In this document: positions 1 through 8,759 of the stretch, piece by piece
Layout of the letters: every line of letters starts with the position of its first letter
Position numbering within the stretch: position 1 is the stretch's first letter
Assembly (NCBI RefSeq): GCF_003315035.1
Contig: NZ_QNRE01000003.1
Coordinates: forward strand, 496,001 to 560,000
Length of the DNA stretch: 64,000 nucleotides
Source of the DNA: Nocardia puris
GTDB lineage: Bacteria; Actinomycetota; Actinomycetes; Mycobacteriales; Mycobacteriaceae
Direction of reading: 5' to 3'
Made by a program: the position numbers and the translations under genes
Notes under the pieces: generated by a model
Seen by the model: only the letters and a program-made list of their open reading frames with translations
Databases searched by the model: none
What the model was told of the DNA's origin: nothing

Positions 1-1
1 C

Positions 2-637
2 ATCTACGGCGTCAAATTCATCCGGCACTACCGGAACTATCTGCTCGGCCTCGAGTGGATCATCGTCGCGACGTCGGGGACGAACTTCCTGATCTACGGC
101 ATTCTCAAAGCCGGTCACGACAGCCCGATGTACACCGCGGCGTACTTCCTGGACGCCTTCTCCCGGTCGATCGGCATCACCCTGATCCTGGTCCTCGGAC
201 TGATGAAGGTGACCCACCGCTACAAACCTTCCGCCGCCGTGGACATCGGCGCGTTCGCGCTCGCGGGCGTGGTGGGGTTCTTCCTCAGCGTGTACGCCGA
301 GGAGATCGGCACCCCCGGCAAGATCTTCTACATCGTGGCCAACGTGCTCACCACGGCGTTCCTGATCTACTTCGTGCGGCGGCTGTGGGAGATCGGCGAG
401 CGCGGCCACGCGGTGTGGGCGGGTGTCGCCACGGCCTGCGGATTCGTCATCGCCGCCACCTACGACTTCGTCCACATCCCGGGCGACGATTCCGAGCGGA
501 CGATCTTCTACATCTTCGCGCTGTCCACCTGGGGCTTGCAGATGTTCGCCTACTTCCGGGCCTACCGGGCGTTCGACGCCCACAACAAGCGCGTCGACGC
601 CCGGGTGGTCGCGGGCGGCGCTCCGGTCACGGCCTGA
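2..637 (+). CDS. Multi-pass membrane protein of unknown function, 5' end cut off by the window
   Basis: The frame is open from the first bases of the window to a TGA at 635-637, so the start lies upstream. The visible 211 residues contain about six hydrophobic stretches separated by short charged loops, for example LEWIIVATSGTNFLIYGIL and FALAGVVGFFLSVYAEEI, and end in a short charged tail. I recognise no catalytic motif or transporter signature. The stop lies 42 bp before a flavin amine oxidase read in the same direction, so the two may be cotranscribed. An association with that enzyme is inference only. Confidence 0.7.
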   Translation: MYGVKFIRHYRNYLLGLEWIIVATSGTNFLIYGILKAGHDSPMYTAAYFLDAFSRSIGITLILVLGLMKVTHRYKPSAAVDIGAFALAGVVGFFLSVYAEEIGTPGKIFYIVANVLTTAFLIYFVRRLWEIGERGHAVWAGVATACGFVIAATYDFVHIPGDDSERTIFYIFALSTWGLQMFAYFRAYRAFDAHNKRVDARVVAGGAPVTA

Positions 638-679
638 GCCGGACCTCTCCCTTCGATCGCCCCACGGGCAGGAGTCCCC

Positions 680-2047
680 ATGACAACGCATGAAGTACAC
701 GACGTGGTCGTCGTCGGCGCCGGCATGGCGGGTTTGACGGCGGCGACCACCCTCGCGCCCGACGCTGACGTGGTGGTGCTCGAATCCACCGATCGCACGG
801 GCGGACGCGTGGAGACCGTCCGGCGGGGCGACTACTGGATCAACCTCGGCACCCAATTCACCGAGGGCACCGGCACTTTGATCAAGGCGCTGCGCAGGCA
901 CGGCATCGAGATGGGCTCGCTGGCGGACAAGAGTGTCGCGCTCTACTTGAACGGCGCGATGGTCGATACCTCGAATCCCGCGCAGCTCGTGTTCGGTTCG
1001 CGGATGAGCCTGCTGGACCGGATCGGGATGGCCGTCGTCGGCGCGCGCATCCTCGCGGTCACACCGTTCATGGAGTCGGAAAGCCTTGTGGCGCAGCGTG
1101 TTCGGGCGAGGCTCGATACCAAGCTGGCCTCGTACCTGTTGAAGGGCGTCCGGTCGGAACTGGCCGCCACCGTCGTCCGGTCGTGGTCGGCGCAGTGGAT
1201 GGGCTGCGAGGTGGAGGAGACGGCCGCCACGCAGTTCGTCACGTCGGTCGGCATCGCGCTGGCCGATCCCGCGAAAGTCCCGAACTTCTCACTTCCGGTG
1301 GGCGGCAACCAGACGCTGACCGACGTGCTGGCCGAGGACCTCGGCGACCGCATCCGACTGAACTCGACGGCGCGGTCGGTGGTCCGGGACGGTGACGGCG
1401 TGCTCGTCGACTATCTCGACGGCGATCGTCCGGTGCGGCTGCGAGCGAAGCGCGCGATCGTCACCGCGCCCGCCGACATCGCCGAGCGGATCATTCCCGA
1501 CCTGCCGCAGCGGCACCGCAACGCCTTCAACGACATCACCTACGGCCGGTACGTGGTCGTCGGCTTCTTCACCGACGAAACCGGGCCGCAGCGCTGGGAC
1601 GACCACTTCGCCGTCTCGACACCCCAGCTCTCCTTCCAGGCGATGTTCAACCACGCCGCGGCCCTGCGCGGCGAGGGCGACCGGAAACCGGGCGGAGCAC
1701 TGGCCTGTTTCGCCGGCGGCGCGAGAGCCGACGACCTGCTCGACCGCTCCGACGACGAGATCGTGGCGCGCTTCGCCACCGACCTGCTCACCGTCTTCCC
1801 CGAGCTGGACGGGAAACTCGGCGAGGGCATCGTCCACCGCCACCGCCGCGTGGTGCCCTTCTGGGCGCCGGGACGCCGGAATTCGCTGCCGGCACTGCGT
1901 GATCCGCTCGATGGGATCTACCTGGCCGGTGATTACCAGCTCGACCTGCCGTCGCTGGCGGATGCGGCGACGTCGGGTGAGCGGGCGGCGCAGGCGGTGC
2001 TGGAGAGTTTGGGACGTGTCCGGGGGCCACGCGGACGCCCGCACTGA
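680..2047 (+). CDS. FAD-dependent amine oxidase (flavin monoamine oxidase family)
   Basis: The 455-residue protein opens with a Rossmann FAD-binding motif (VVVGAGMAGLTAA, residues about 10-22), followed by the acidic ribose-binding residue and the TGGR motif near residue 40. Near the C-terminus LAGDY contacts the flavin. This layout is typical of monoamine/putrescine oxidases, which oxidise primary amines to aldehydes with release of H2O2 and ammonia; related phytoene-desaturase-like enzymes share the fold. No signal peptide is seen, so it should be cytoplasmic. The ATG follows AGGAG (670-674) by 5 nt. Substrate cannot be read from sequence; the adjacent membrane protein gene upstream offers no clear hint. 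Confidence 0.82.
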   Translation: MTTHEVHDVVVVGAGMAGLTAATTLAPDADVVVLESTDRTGGRVETVRRGDYWINLGTQFTEGTGTLIKALRRHGIEMGSLADKSVALYLNGAMVDTSNPAQLVFGSRMSLLDRIGMAVVGARILAVTPFMESESLVAQRVRARLDTKLASYLLKGVRSELAATVVRSWSAQWMGCEVEETAATQFVTSVGIALADPAKVPNFSLPVGGNQTLTDVLAEDLGDRIRLNSTARSVVRDGDGVLVDYLDGDRPVRLRAKRAIVTAPADIAERIIPDLPQRHRNAFNDITYGRYVVVGFFTDETGPQRWDDHFAVSTPQLSFQAMFNHAAALRGEGDRKPGGALACFAGGARADDLLDRSDDEIVARFATDLLTVFPELDGKLGEGIVHRHRRVVPFWAPGRRNSLPALRDPLDGIYLAGDYQLDLPSLADAATSGERAAQAVLESLGRVRGPRGRPH

Positions 2048-2284
2048 TCATCGCGAGGCGGAACGGCCGGCGGGCCGCGCAGTCGCGCAACGCGGCCTCG
2101 GTGGCATCGGGGTCGGCGGGCACCTGGCAGGTGATGATGTCTGACCAGCTCACGGGACCCGGTCGGTGCACGTGACGCACCCTGGTTTCGCGCTTCGACG
2201 AAAGGCCGGGTGAAGCACGCACATACATCCCGATTTGGCGCTACAGTCACGCAGCAGCGGTTCGGCGATCGGACGGAGGGCCCG

Positions 2285-3838
2285 ATGCGAGAGGTGCAGG
2301 CGAGAGAGCAGTGGGGGTCGCGGGCCGGCTTCCTGTTGGCCGCGATCGGATCCGCGGTCGGCCTCGGCAATATCTGGCGATTTCCCTACGTCGCCTACGA
2401 CAACGGTGGCGGCGCGTTTCTGCTCCCCTACCTGATCGCGCTGCTGACCGCCGGCATTCCGGTCCTGCTGTTCGAGTACGCCATCGGTCACAAGTTCCGG
2501 GGCTCGCCCCCGCGGGCCTTCCTGCGGCTGTCCCGGCCCGCGGCTGCGATCGGGTGGTGGCAGGTCGCGATCTGTTTCGTCATCGCCACCTATTACGCGG
2601 TGATCATCGCCTGGGCGGTGCGCTATGTCGGGTTCTCGGTCGGTCAGCAGTGGGGTGACGACACCGACGCCTTCTTCTCCGACTTCATCCACCAGGCCGA
2701 CGAGCCGGGATTCAGCACCAACTACGTGGCCGGTGTGGCCGTACCGCTCATCGCCGTCTGGGCGATCACGCTGGGGGTGCTCGCATTCGGTGTACGGCGG
2801 GGGATCGAGACCGCCAGCAAGATCTTCATCCCGCTGCTGGCGGTGCTGTTCGCGATCTTGGTCGTGCGGGCCTTGTTCCTGCCCGGAGCGGCGCAAGGGC
2901 TGGACGCCTTCTTCACGCCCGACTGGTCGGCCATCACCGACGGCAGCGTCTGGGTCGCAGCGTACGGGCAGATCTTCTTCTCGCTGTCGGTCGGCTTCGG
3001 CATCATGATCACCTACTCCTCATACCTGCGCCGACGCGCGGATCTGACCGGTTCCGCGCTGGTGGCCGGGTTCGCCAACAGTTCGTTCGAGATCTTGGCC
3101 GGCATCGGCGTCTTCGCGGCTCTCGGGTTCATCGCCGCCCAATCCGGCGTCGCGGTGAACGAAGTCGCGACCAGCGGTATCGGGCTGGCGTTCGTAGCCT
3201 TCCCCGAAATCATCTCGCAGCTGACCTTCGGTGCGGGATGGTTCGGCCTGCTGTTCTTCGGATCGCTTGTCGTCGCCGGCCTGACGTCATTGATCAGCAT
3301 CGTGCAGGTCATCATCGCCGCGGTCCAGGACCGCACCGGCATGACGCGGGTGCCGGCCGTTCTCATCGTCGGCGGCGCTACCGCCGCGGTCTCGATCGCG
3401 CTGTTCCCGACCGAAGGCGGACTGTTCCTGCTCGATGTGGCCGATCACTTCATCAATTCCTACGGCATCGCGCTCGCCGGCCTGATCGCGTTGATCGTCG
3501 TGGTGTGGCTGCTGCGCAAACTGCCGGTGCTGCAAGAGCATGTCGACGAGATCTCGGCGATCCGGCTCGGCCGAGTGTGGACGCTGACTCTCGGAGTGAT
3601 CACTCCCGTCGTACTCGGCTGGATGATGATCGACACGCTGCGCGCCGAGTTCGCCGAGAACTACGGTGGGTACTCCACGGGTTTCCTGGTCATCGCGGGG
3701 TGGGGCGTCGCGATCGGCGCGGTGGTCGTCGGCGTTGTGCTGGCGATGATCCCGTGGCGCGACGTCGCCTCGGACGGTCCCGCGGTGACCCCGGAAACCG
3801 GTGGCGGTCAGGCGCAGACACGGAAGGCGGAGAACTGA
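2285..3838 (+). CDS. metP: Sodium:neurotransmitter symporter family transporter (MetP-like large subunit)
   Basis: The 517-residue, about 12-helix protein carries the NSS/LeuT signature GSAVGLGNIWRFPY (residues about 18-31), whose unwound helix 1 binds Na+ and the amino acid. In Corynebacterium glutamicum a transporter of this type, MetP, works with a tiny partner, MetS, in methionine and alanine uptake. A MetS-like gene overlaps the stop codon here, which is the reason for the metP call. Start: the frame opens further upstream at 2210, but the ATG at 2285 follows GGAGGG (2275-2280) by 4 nt and gives the conserved short N-terminus. Substrate preference is inferred from the partner gene. Confidence 0.85.
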   Translation: MREVQAREQWGSRAGFLLAAIGSAVGLGNIWRFPYVAYDNGGGAFLLPYLIALLTAGIPVLLFEYAIGHKFRGSPPRAFLRLSRPAAAIGWWQVAICFVIATYYAVIIAWAVRYVGFSVGQQWGDDTDAFFSDFIHQADEPGFSTNYVAGVAVPLIAVWAITLGVLAFGVRRGIETASKIFIPLLAVLFAILVVRALFLPGAAQGLDAFFTPDWSAITDGSVWVAAYGQIFFSLSVGFGIMITYSSYLRRRADLTGSALVAGFANSSFEILAGIGVFAALGFIAAQSGVAVNEVATSGIGLAFVAFPEIISQLTFGAGWFGLLFFGSLVVAGLTSLISIVQVIIAAVQDRTGMTRVPAVLIVGGATAAVSIALFPTEGGLFLLDVADHFINSYGIALAGLIALIVVVWLLRKLPVLQEHVDEISAIRLGRVWTLTLGVITPVVLGWMMIDTLRAEFAENYGGYSTGFLVIAGWGVAIGAVVVGVVLAMIPWRDVASDGPAVTPETGGGQAQTRKAEN

Positions 3839-3954
3839 TGTCGGCGGGTGCGATCATCATGATGATCATCGCGATCACGGTGGTCTGGGGCGGCTTGGCC
3901 GCATCCATTCTGCTGTTGCGGCGTTTCCCTGAGGCGCCGGAGGACCAGGACTGA
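3838..3954 (+). CDS. metS: Small membrane subunit of NSS transporter (MetS-like)
   Basis: This 38-residue protein is one hydrophobic helix (residues about 4-27, rich in Ile/Met then Val/Leu) followed by RRFPEAPEDQD. That matches the methionine/alanine importer small subunit family, which has a single transmembrane segment and an acidic tail. Its ATG overlaps the TGA of the large subunit (TGATG), so translation is probably coupled. It is shorter than most gene-finder cut-offs. In C. glutamicum the small subunit is needed for transport by MetP; the same role here is inference from position and sequence shape. Confidence 0.8.
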   Translation: MSAGAIIMMIIAITVVWGGLAASILLLRRFPEAPEDQD

Positions 3955-3989
3955 TCGGATGCGCGGACGCTGAGCACCGGAGTGCGCGG

Positions 3990-4634
3990 CTACCGTGCGA
4001 GCAAGTGCGCGGTCACCGCGTTGGTCAGCCAATCGCGGTACTTGGTGGCCGGCCAAGCGCTTTCACGGCGCAGCAGCCGGAAGACGTGTGGCGAGGCGAG
4101 GGCGAAGAGGCTGTCGGCGGCGGTGTCGATGTCGATGTCCGGGCGCAGGGTGCCGCGCTCGGCGAGGCTGCGCACGAACGCCGCCCATAAGGCCCGGGTG
4201 GCGGCCGCGCCCGCTTCGGCCCCGGATCTCATGGCGGGGTCGGCGGACGCCGCGTCCACGCCGACCATGATGAGATCCCCGGCACGTTCGAGCAGGCCAA
4301 CGGTGTAGTCCACGATCCTGTCGACGGCCGCCCGCGGATCGGCTTCGGCCAGCGCGGCCTGGACTTCTGGTCGTTCGGCCACCGCGATCGGCTCCTCGTC
4401 GCCCACCGTAGCCACGTCGAGAGCGTGCCGGAACAGCGCGAGCTTGCTGGGGAAGGCGTCGTAGAGTGTGCGTTCCCCGACTCCCGCCCGATGCGCGATC
4501 TCCCGCATCGGCGTGCCGGCATAGCCACGCTCGACGAACAGTTCACCGGCCGCCTGCCGAATCGCGGCCCTGGTCGCCGCGGCCCCCTCGGCGCGTTTGG
4601 TGGCCCGGTACGGCCTCTTGACGGGTTGGCTCAC
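3990..4634 (-). CDS. TetR/AcrR family transcriptional regulator
   Basis: The 214-residue protein has an N-terminal TetR helix-turn-helix: AAGELFVERGYAGTPMREIA, then AGVGERTLYDAFPSKLALF within the first 60 residues. The ligand-binding helical C-terminus is not diagnostic. A further-upstream GTG at 4658 is possible, but the GTG at 4634 lies 7 nt after a TAGAAT -10 element (4642-4647 on this strand), as expected for a leaderless transcript, and neither start has a Shine-Dalgarno. It is divergent from the VOC-like gene remnant, and a perfect 17-bp palindrome sits between them. It probably represses itself and once controlled the VOC gene. Confidence 0.85.
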   Translation of the reverse strand: MSQPVKRPYRATKRAEGAAATRAAIRQAAGELFVERGYAGTPMREIAHRAGVGERTLYDAFPSKLALFRHALDVATVGDEEPIAVAERPEVQAALAEADPRAAVDRIVDYTVGLLERAGDLIMVGVDAASADPAMRSGAEAGAAATRALWAAFVRSLAERGTLRPDIDIDTAADSLFALASPHVFRLLRRESAWPATKYRDWLTNAVTAHLLAR

Positions 4635-4641
4635 GAGGAGG

Positions 4642-4647
4642 ATTCTA
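4642..4647 (-). promoter_or_regulatory. Candidate -10 element for leaderless TetR transcript
   Basis: TAGAAT on the minus strand fits the actinobacterial TANNNT -10 pattern and ends 7 nt before the GTG at 4634, so transcription would begin at or next to the start codon. No convincing -35 is seen. Confidence 0.45.
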
Positions 4648-4657
4648 GCAATATTCA

Positions 4658-4674
4658 CCGCAGTGGCACTGCGG
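4658..4674. promoter_or_regulatory. 17-bp perfect palindrome, candidate TetR operator
   Basis: CCGCAGTGGCACTGCGG has two 8-bp arms around one central base. It lies between the divergent TetR gene and the VOC-like remnant and just upstream of the proposed TetR -10 element. Size, symmetry and position suit a TetR dimer site. The link to this regulator is inference. Confidence 0.55.
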
Positions 4675-4696
4675 CTAATTCGAGGAGGTGGCCCCG

Positions 4697-4890
4697 ATGC
4701 CCGATCTCGCCGTCGTCCATCACGTCAAGATCCCGGGCTCCGACCTGCCCCGGTCGGTGCGGTGGTACCGCGAAGTCTTCGGCTTCCGCCCGACGATGCA
4801 GTTCGCCGACAGCGGCGACGGCGATGTCCGCGGCGCGGCCGGCGACATCCCAGGCCTCGGCATGGTCGCCCTACGCGAGACGCTGACCTC
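4697..4890 (+). pseudogene. Truncated VOC/glyoxalase-fold gene
   Basis: From an ATG 8 nt after GGAGG (4684-4688) the frame encodes a normal VOC start: VVHHVKIPGSDLPRSVRWYR, then EVFGFRPTMQFADSG and GDIPGLGMVALRE. About 64 residues of family-like sequence follow the usual beta-alpha-beta-beta order. After about 4890 the frame turns into arginine-rich, low-similarity sequence and runs through the tRNA on the opposite strand, so roughly half of the first VOC module is all that remains. The formal open frame reaches 5059. The break sits about 100 bp from the 3' end of the tRNA gene, which suggests a deletion or past integration at that site; that explanation is inferred. Confidence 0.65.
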
Positions 4891-4989
4891 TGAGAGTCCG
4901 TGGTCGCGATGCCGGATCGGACGATTCGCTCGAGCCCGGCGCCGTGCGGGAAGCCGGTGCTCGAACGGGGTTCGGACGCTGGTTGCCGG

Positions 4990-5063
4990 TGCCCCCAGTC
5001 GGATTCGAACCGACACTGAATGGATTTTAAGTCCACTGCCTCTGCCAATTGGGCTATAGGGGC
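4990..5063 (-). tRNA. tRNA with anticodon TAA (Leu), short variable loop
   Basis: The minus strand folds into a full cloverleaf of 74 nt. It has a 7-bp acceptor (GCCCCTA with TGGGGGC), a D-arm GCC...GGC with GG in the loop, an anticodon stem GTGGA/TCCAT with loop CTTAAAA (anticodon TAA, plus-strand 5027-5029), and T-arm GTCGG-TTCGAAT-CCGAC. The discriminator is A and CCA is not encoded. TAA reads UUA, a rare codon in DNA this GC-rich. The variable region is only 5 nt, whereas canonical bacterial tRNA-Leu is class II with a long arm, so identity is assigned from the anticodon alone. Confidence 0.85.
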
Positions 5064-5173
5064 TGCGCGGCCAGACTAGCCGACTCGTACGCCTGTACCG
5101 GAATGATCGGAGGGGTAGGTCTCGGAGGATGGGATCGGGCGGAGCGCCGGGGTTGCCGGAGAGCCGCCGGTTT

Positions 5174-6634
5174 CTAGTGGACGCCCGCCATGTAGCGACT
5201 GATCCACGGTGCCAGAGCCGCGACGATCAGGCCGACCCCGATCGCCACCGCACCGGTGATGCCAAAGTAGGCGACTTCGTTGTCCGTGTCGTAAAAACGA
5301 GCGAGAACGCCCGACATCGACGTACCAATACCGACGGAGAAGAAGTACAACGCCATCATTTGCGCCCGGAACGCCTCGGGGGCGAGCTGGGTGGTGACGG
5401 CCAGGCCGATCGGCGAGAGCAGCAGTTCCGACACCGCGAAGCCGCCCATGATGAACAGCACGAACAGCGCGGGCACCGAATCCAGCCCGGCCAGCGGCAC
5501 GAACAGCAGGAACGCCGCGCCCATCCCGATCACGCCGTAGGCGAACTTGCGCGGTGTGCTGGGCGCGCGGTTGCCGAGCTTGGTCCACATCAGCGCGAAC
5601 AGCGGGGAGAGCGCGATGATCCACACCGGCTCCACCGAGCCGATCCAGCTCGCCGGCGCGGTCCAGCCGAAGATGTTCCAGTTCATCCGCTCGTCGGAGT
5701 AGACCGCGAGCACGGTGAAGATCTGCTGGAACAGCGACCAGAACACCGCGTTGGCGAGGAACAGCGGGATGAACGCGCGTACCCGGCTGCGTTCGAGCTG
5801 ATCCACCCTCGGGCTGGTCAGCATCACGGCGAAGTAGACGATCGAGGCCACGGCGATGACGCCCGCGGTGACGTCGGGCAAGTTGTCCAGGTCGACCAGG
5901 CCGGTCGCGAAGGCCGCCACCACGACGACGGCGGCCGCGACGACGAAACCGACGATCCGTACGATCTCGTTGCGCCGCAACGGGTTCGGCACGTCACGGC
6001 CCGCATCGCCCAGATTGCGCCGGAAGATCACGTACTGGGTGAGGCCCAGCGCCATGCCGATGGCGGCCGCGCCGAAGCCGTAGTGGAAGCCGAGGCGGGT
6101 CTGGAGCAGACCGGTGAGCAGCGGGCCGACGAACGCGCCGAGGTTGATGCCCAGATAGAACAGCGTGAATCCGCCGTCGATGCGGGCGTCGTCCTTGGGA
6201 TAGAGGGTGCCCAGCAACGACGACGCGTTCGCCTTGAGCGCGCCGCTGCCCAGCGCCACCAGCACCAGACCGACGCCCACACCGGCCAATCCGGGCAGGA
6301 TCGCCAGCGCGATATGGCCGGCCATCACCACCACACCGCCGTAGAAGACGGTGCGCTCCATGCCCAGCACCCGGTCGGCAATCCAGCCGCCGAGCACGGT
6401 GGACAGGTAGACCAGGCCGCCGTAGGCGCCGACGATGCCGACGGCCGTGCTCTGGTCCAGCCCGAGCCCTCCGTCGGTCACCGAGTAGTACAGGTAGTAC
6501 CCGAGGATGGTGACCATGCCGTAGAAGGAGAATCGCTCCCACAGCTCGACCCCGAACAAGTTCGTCAACCCGATCGGGTGACCGAACACCGTCCGGCCGG
6601 GTGACGGCCGGTCGGATTCCACTACTTGGGACAT
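5174..6634 (-). CDS. POT/PTR-family proton-dependent oligopeptide transporter
   Basis: The 486-residue protein has about 14 hydrophobic segments and, near the start, GVELWERFSFYGM. This is the ExxERFxxYG motif of helix 1 in proton-coupled oligopeptide transporters, which takes part in proton coupling. It should import di- and tripeptides across the inner membrane. The ATG at 6634 is preceded by only a weak AAGG. The frame extends to 6694 upstream, but that extra stretch (MRDAGDVSCCTVAIYVKVLV) is unlike the family. The gene stands alone, divergent from the SRPBCC gene. Confidence 0.87.
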   Translation of the reverse strand: MSQVVESDRPSPGRTVFGHPIGLTNLFGVELWERFSFYGMVTILGYYLYYSVTDGGLGLDQSTAVGIVGAYGGLVYLSTVLGGWIADRVLGMERTVFYGGVVVMAGHIALAILPGLAGVGVGLVLVALGSGALKANASSLLGTLYPKDDARIDGGFTLFYLGINLGAFVGPLLTGLLQTRLGFHYGFGAAAIGMALGLTQYVIFRRNLGDAGRDVPNPLRRNEIVRIVGFVVAAAVVVVAAFATGLVDLDNLPDVTAGVIAVASIVYFAVMLTSPRVDQLERSRVRAFIPLFLANAVFWSLFQQIFTVLAVYSDERMNWNIFGWTAPASWIGSVEPVWIIALSPLFALMWTKLGNRAPSTPRKFAYGVIGMGAAFLLFVPLAGLDSVPALFVLFIMGGFAVSELLLSPIGLAVTTQLAPEAFRAQMMALYFFSVGIGTSMSGVLARFYDTDNEVAYFGITGAVAIGVGLIVAALAPWISRYMAGVH

Positions 6635-6779
6635 GACGAGCACCTTGACATAAATCGCTACTGTGCAGCAACTCACGTCTCCCGCGTCGCGCACATCGGA
6701 TCACACGCCACGGGCGGCGCGGGGATTTCGGTCCTACGCTGGAACGCGGCGCCAGCCCAGACGAGCCGGAGGTGCGACC

Positions 6780-7223
6780 GTGTTGGATGCCGAACTGACC
6801 GTGCCGGTGAGCGCCCCCGCCGCCTTCGGCGTGCTCGCCGACGGGTGGCTCTATGCGAGCTGGGTGGTCGGCGCGTCCCACATCCGCGAGGTCGATCCCG
6901 GCTGGCCCGAGGTCGGCACCCGCATCCACTACAGCGTCGGACTGTGGCCGGTGATGGCGCGCGATGTGACCACCGTGCGCGCCGTCGACCCGCCCCGGCT
7001 GCTCGAACTGGAAGCGCGGCTGTGGCCGGTGGGCTCGGCGCGAATCCTGTTGGAGCTGGACGAGTTCCGGCCCGGCGAGACCAGGATCCGGATGACGGAG
7101 CACGCGGTGAGCGGGCCCGCCGCCCTCATTCCCGGCGACGTGCAACGCCTGGCCATCAAGCTCCGCAATCAGGAGTCCCTGTCCCGGCTGGCCCACCTCA
7201 TCGTGGGCCGCGCCGCGCGCTGA
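6780..7223 (+). CDS. SRPBCC (START/polyketide-cyclase fold) protein
   Basis: The 147-residue protein begins LDAELTVPVSAPAAFGVLAD, the typical first strand and helix of SRPBCC proteins, where the module 'P.s.vW..l.D' opens a hydrophobic ligand cavity. It continues with PGWPEVGTRIHYSVGLWP and DVTTVRAVDPPRLLELEAR, and ends in a long C-terminal helix. Such proteins bind lipids or polyketides or act as small cyclases; no catalytic residue can be named. The GTG at 6780 follows GGAGG (6768-6772) by 7 nt; longer upstream frames lack this site. A strong bidirectional terminator follows the stop. Confidence 0.75.
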   Translation: MLDAELTVPVSAPAAFGVLADGWLYASWVVGASHIREVDPGWPEVGTRIHYSVGLWPVMARDVTTVRAVDPPRLLELEARLWPVGSARILLELDEFRPGETRIRMTEHAVSGPAALIPGDVQRLAIKLRNQESLSRLAHLIVGRAAR

Positions 7224-7256
7224 CGCGATCCGGCCGGATGGTCCGGCCGGATCGCG
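7224..7256. terminator. Perfect 14-bp hairpin between convergent genes
   Basis: CGCGATCCGGCCGG (7224-7237), loop ATGGT, then CCGGCCGGATCGCG (7243-7256). It lies between the stops of the SRPBCC gene and the MFS gene. There is no T-run, as is common in actinobacteria, so it may work as a bidirectional stem-only terminator. Confidence 0.7.
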
Positions 7257-7262
7257 CCCGCC

Positions 7263-8636
7263 CTAACTGTGGATGCTGCGGTCCTTGGTCTCCACGATCA
7301 GATACGTGCACAGCACGCTGAGCGCGGAGAGTCCCGCCAGCAGCAACCCGACCCAGATCGCGCCGGGCCCGGCGATCAACGGCGCCGCGATCAGCGGGGG
7401 CAGCGCGCCGCCGAGGATGCCTGCCAGGTTGTAGCCCATGCCCGCGCCGGTGTAGCGGTAGCGCGCCTGGAACATCTCGGGCAGCAGCGCACCGGCCGGG
7501 CCGTAGGCGATCCCGAAGATCAGCAGGGTGCCGAGCAGGCCCACCGCGAAAGCCAATCCACCGCCGAGTTCCAGAATCGGGAAGAGCAGCAGCGCCCACA
7601 CGACCGCGGCCGAGCAGGACACCAGGATGACCTTGCGCCGCCCGATCCGGTCCGACCACAGCGCCGAGGCCGCCGTCGACAGACCGAAGCAGACCGCGGC
7701 CACCATGCCCATGCCGAGCACGAAATCGCGGGACAGGTCCATGCTGTCGACGCCGTACTTGGTGAGGAACGCGGTGCCCATGTAGAACAGCGAGAACAGG
7801 CTGGCCAGCGCACCGGCGGCGATGAGGATCTCCCGGCTCTGGAAGCGCACCGCGTCCAGGAACGGCAGCTTGCGCGCGGCCGGTTCGGCGGCGGCGCGCT
7901 GTTCACGGAATACCGGCGTCTCGGCCACCGCGAGCCGCACCCACAGGCCCACGCCGACCAACGCGAAGGACAGGATGAACGGGATGCGCCAGCCGTAGTC
8001 GAGGAACGCGCTGGAGGAGGTGCCCAGCGTGCGGCTGGCGATCAGGAAGGTCGCGCTGGAGAGGAAGAACGCGAAGGCCGGTCCGAGCTGCGGGAACATT
8101 GCGTAGAGACCGCGTTTGCCCTGCGGCGCGTACTCGGCGGTGAGCAGTGTGGCGCCCGCCCATTCGCCGCCGACGGCGAACCCTTGCAGGAAGCGCATGG
8201 CCACCAGCAACACCGGCGCCCAGATCCCGATCCCGCCTTCGGCGAAGCCGAACACGCCGCTCTCGTAGCCGGGCAGCAGGCCGATGGCCACGGTGGCGAA
8301 ACCCATGATCAGCAGGGTCCACACCAGGGTGCGCTTGCGCCCGATCCGGTCGCCGAAGTGGCCGAACAGCACCGCACCGACAGGACGGGCGAAGAACGCG
8401 ACGGCGAAAGTCGCGAACGACGCCAGCGTCGCGGTGGTCGGATCGGCGGCCGGGAAGAACACCGTGGGGAAGACCAGCGCGGCGGCCGTGCCGTAGATGA
8501 AGAAGTCGTAGAACTCGATGGTCGTGCCGATGCTGCTGGCCGCCGCGACTCGGCGCAGACTGGTCTTGCCCCGCAACGTCTCCGGGGTCACCGGATCGGG
8601 CGGGGACGGCGGCGCGGATATGCGGGAGGTCGTCAC
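7263..8636 (-). CDS. MFS transporter, metabolite:H+ symporter (MHS) type
   Basis: The 457-residue, 12-helix protein starts its membrane part with SSIGTTIEFYDFFIYGTAAAL, the hallmark of the MHS branch of the MFS (ShiA, KgtP, ProP and aromatic/dicarboxylate symporters). The loop between helices 2 and 3 reads GAVLFGHFGDRIGRKRTL, the conserved MFS G-x3-D-R-x-GR-R/K motif, and a second copy (SDRIGRRKVI) follows in the second half. It should import an organic acid or osmolyte with protons; the substrate cannot be told. The GTG start has only a weak purine-rich region upstream. It is convergent with the SRPBCC gene and separate from the ppx2 operon. Confidence 0.85.
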   Translation of the reverse strand: MTTSRISAPPSPPDPVTPETLRGKTSLRRVAAASSIGTTIEFYDFFIYGTAAALVFPTVFFPAADPTTATLASFATFAVAFFARPVGAVLFGHFGDRIGRKRTLVWTLLIMGFATVAIGLLPGYESGVFGFAEGGIGIWAPVLLVAMRFLQGFAVGGEWAGATLLTAEYAPQGKRGLYAMFPQLGPAFAFFLSSATFLIASRTLGTSSSAFLDYGWRIPFILSFALVGVGLWVRLAVAETPVFREQRAAAEPAARKLPFLDAVRFQSREILIAAGALASLFSLFYMGTAFLTKYGVDSMDLSRDFVLGMGMVAAVCFGLSTAASALWSDRIGRRKVILVSCSAAVVWALLLFPILELGGGLAFAVGLLGTLLIFGIAYGPAGALLPEMFQARYRYTGAGMGYNLAGILGGALPPLIAAPLIAGPGAIWVGLLLAGLSALSVLCTYLIVETKDRSIHS

Positions 8637-8759
8637 CGTTGTCTCACTCTCTCGAAGCAGCCCAACGACTTCTTGGGCGTGGAGACCTCAAGGTAGTGAT
8701 TCAGGTCACGTCGGGGTTACCCCCGAATGGGTGTAGGTCCGGTCCGCGCGGCAGGCGGA

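Noticed and set aside
2048..2284. Minus-strand frame with the phrase ITCQVPADPDATEAALRDCA
   Set aside because: It might be a gene remnant, but it continues antisense into the amine oxidase gene, has no ribosome site, and I cannot match it to a family.
6645..6650. TTGACA on the plus strand upstream of the SRPBCC gene
   Set aside because: A good -35 by itself, but no -10-like element follows at 16-19 bp.
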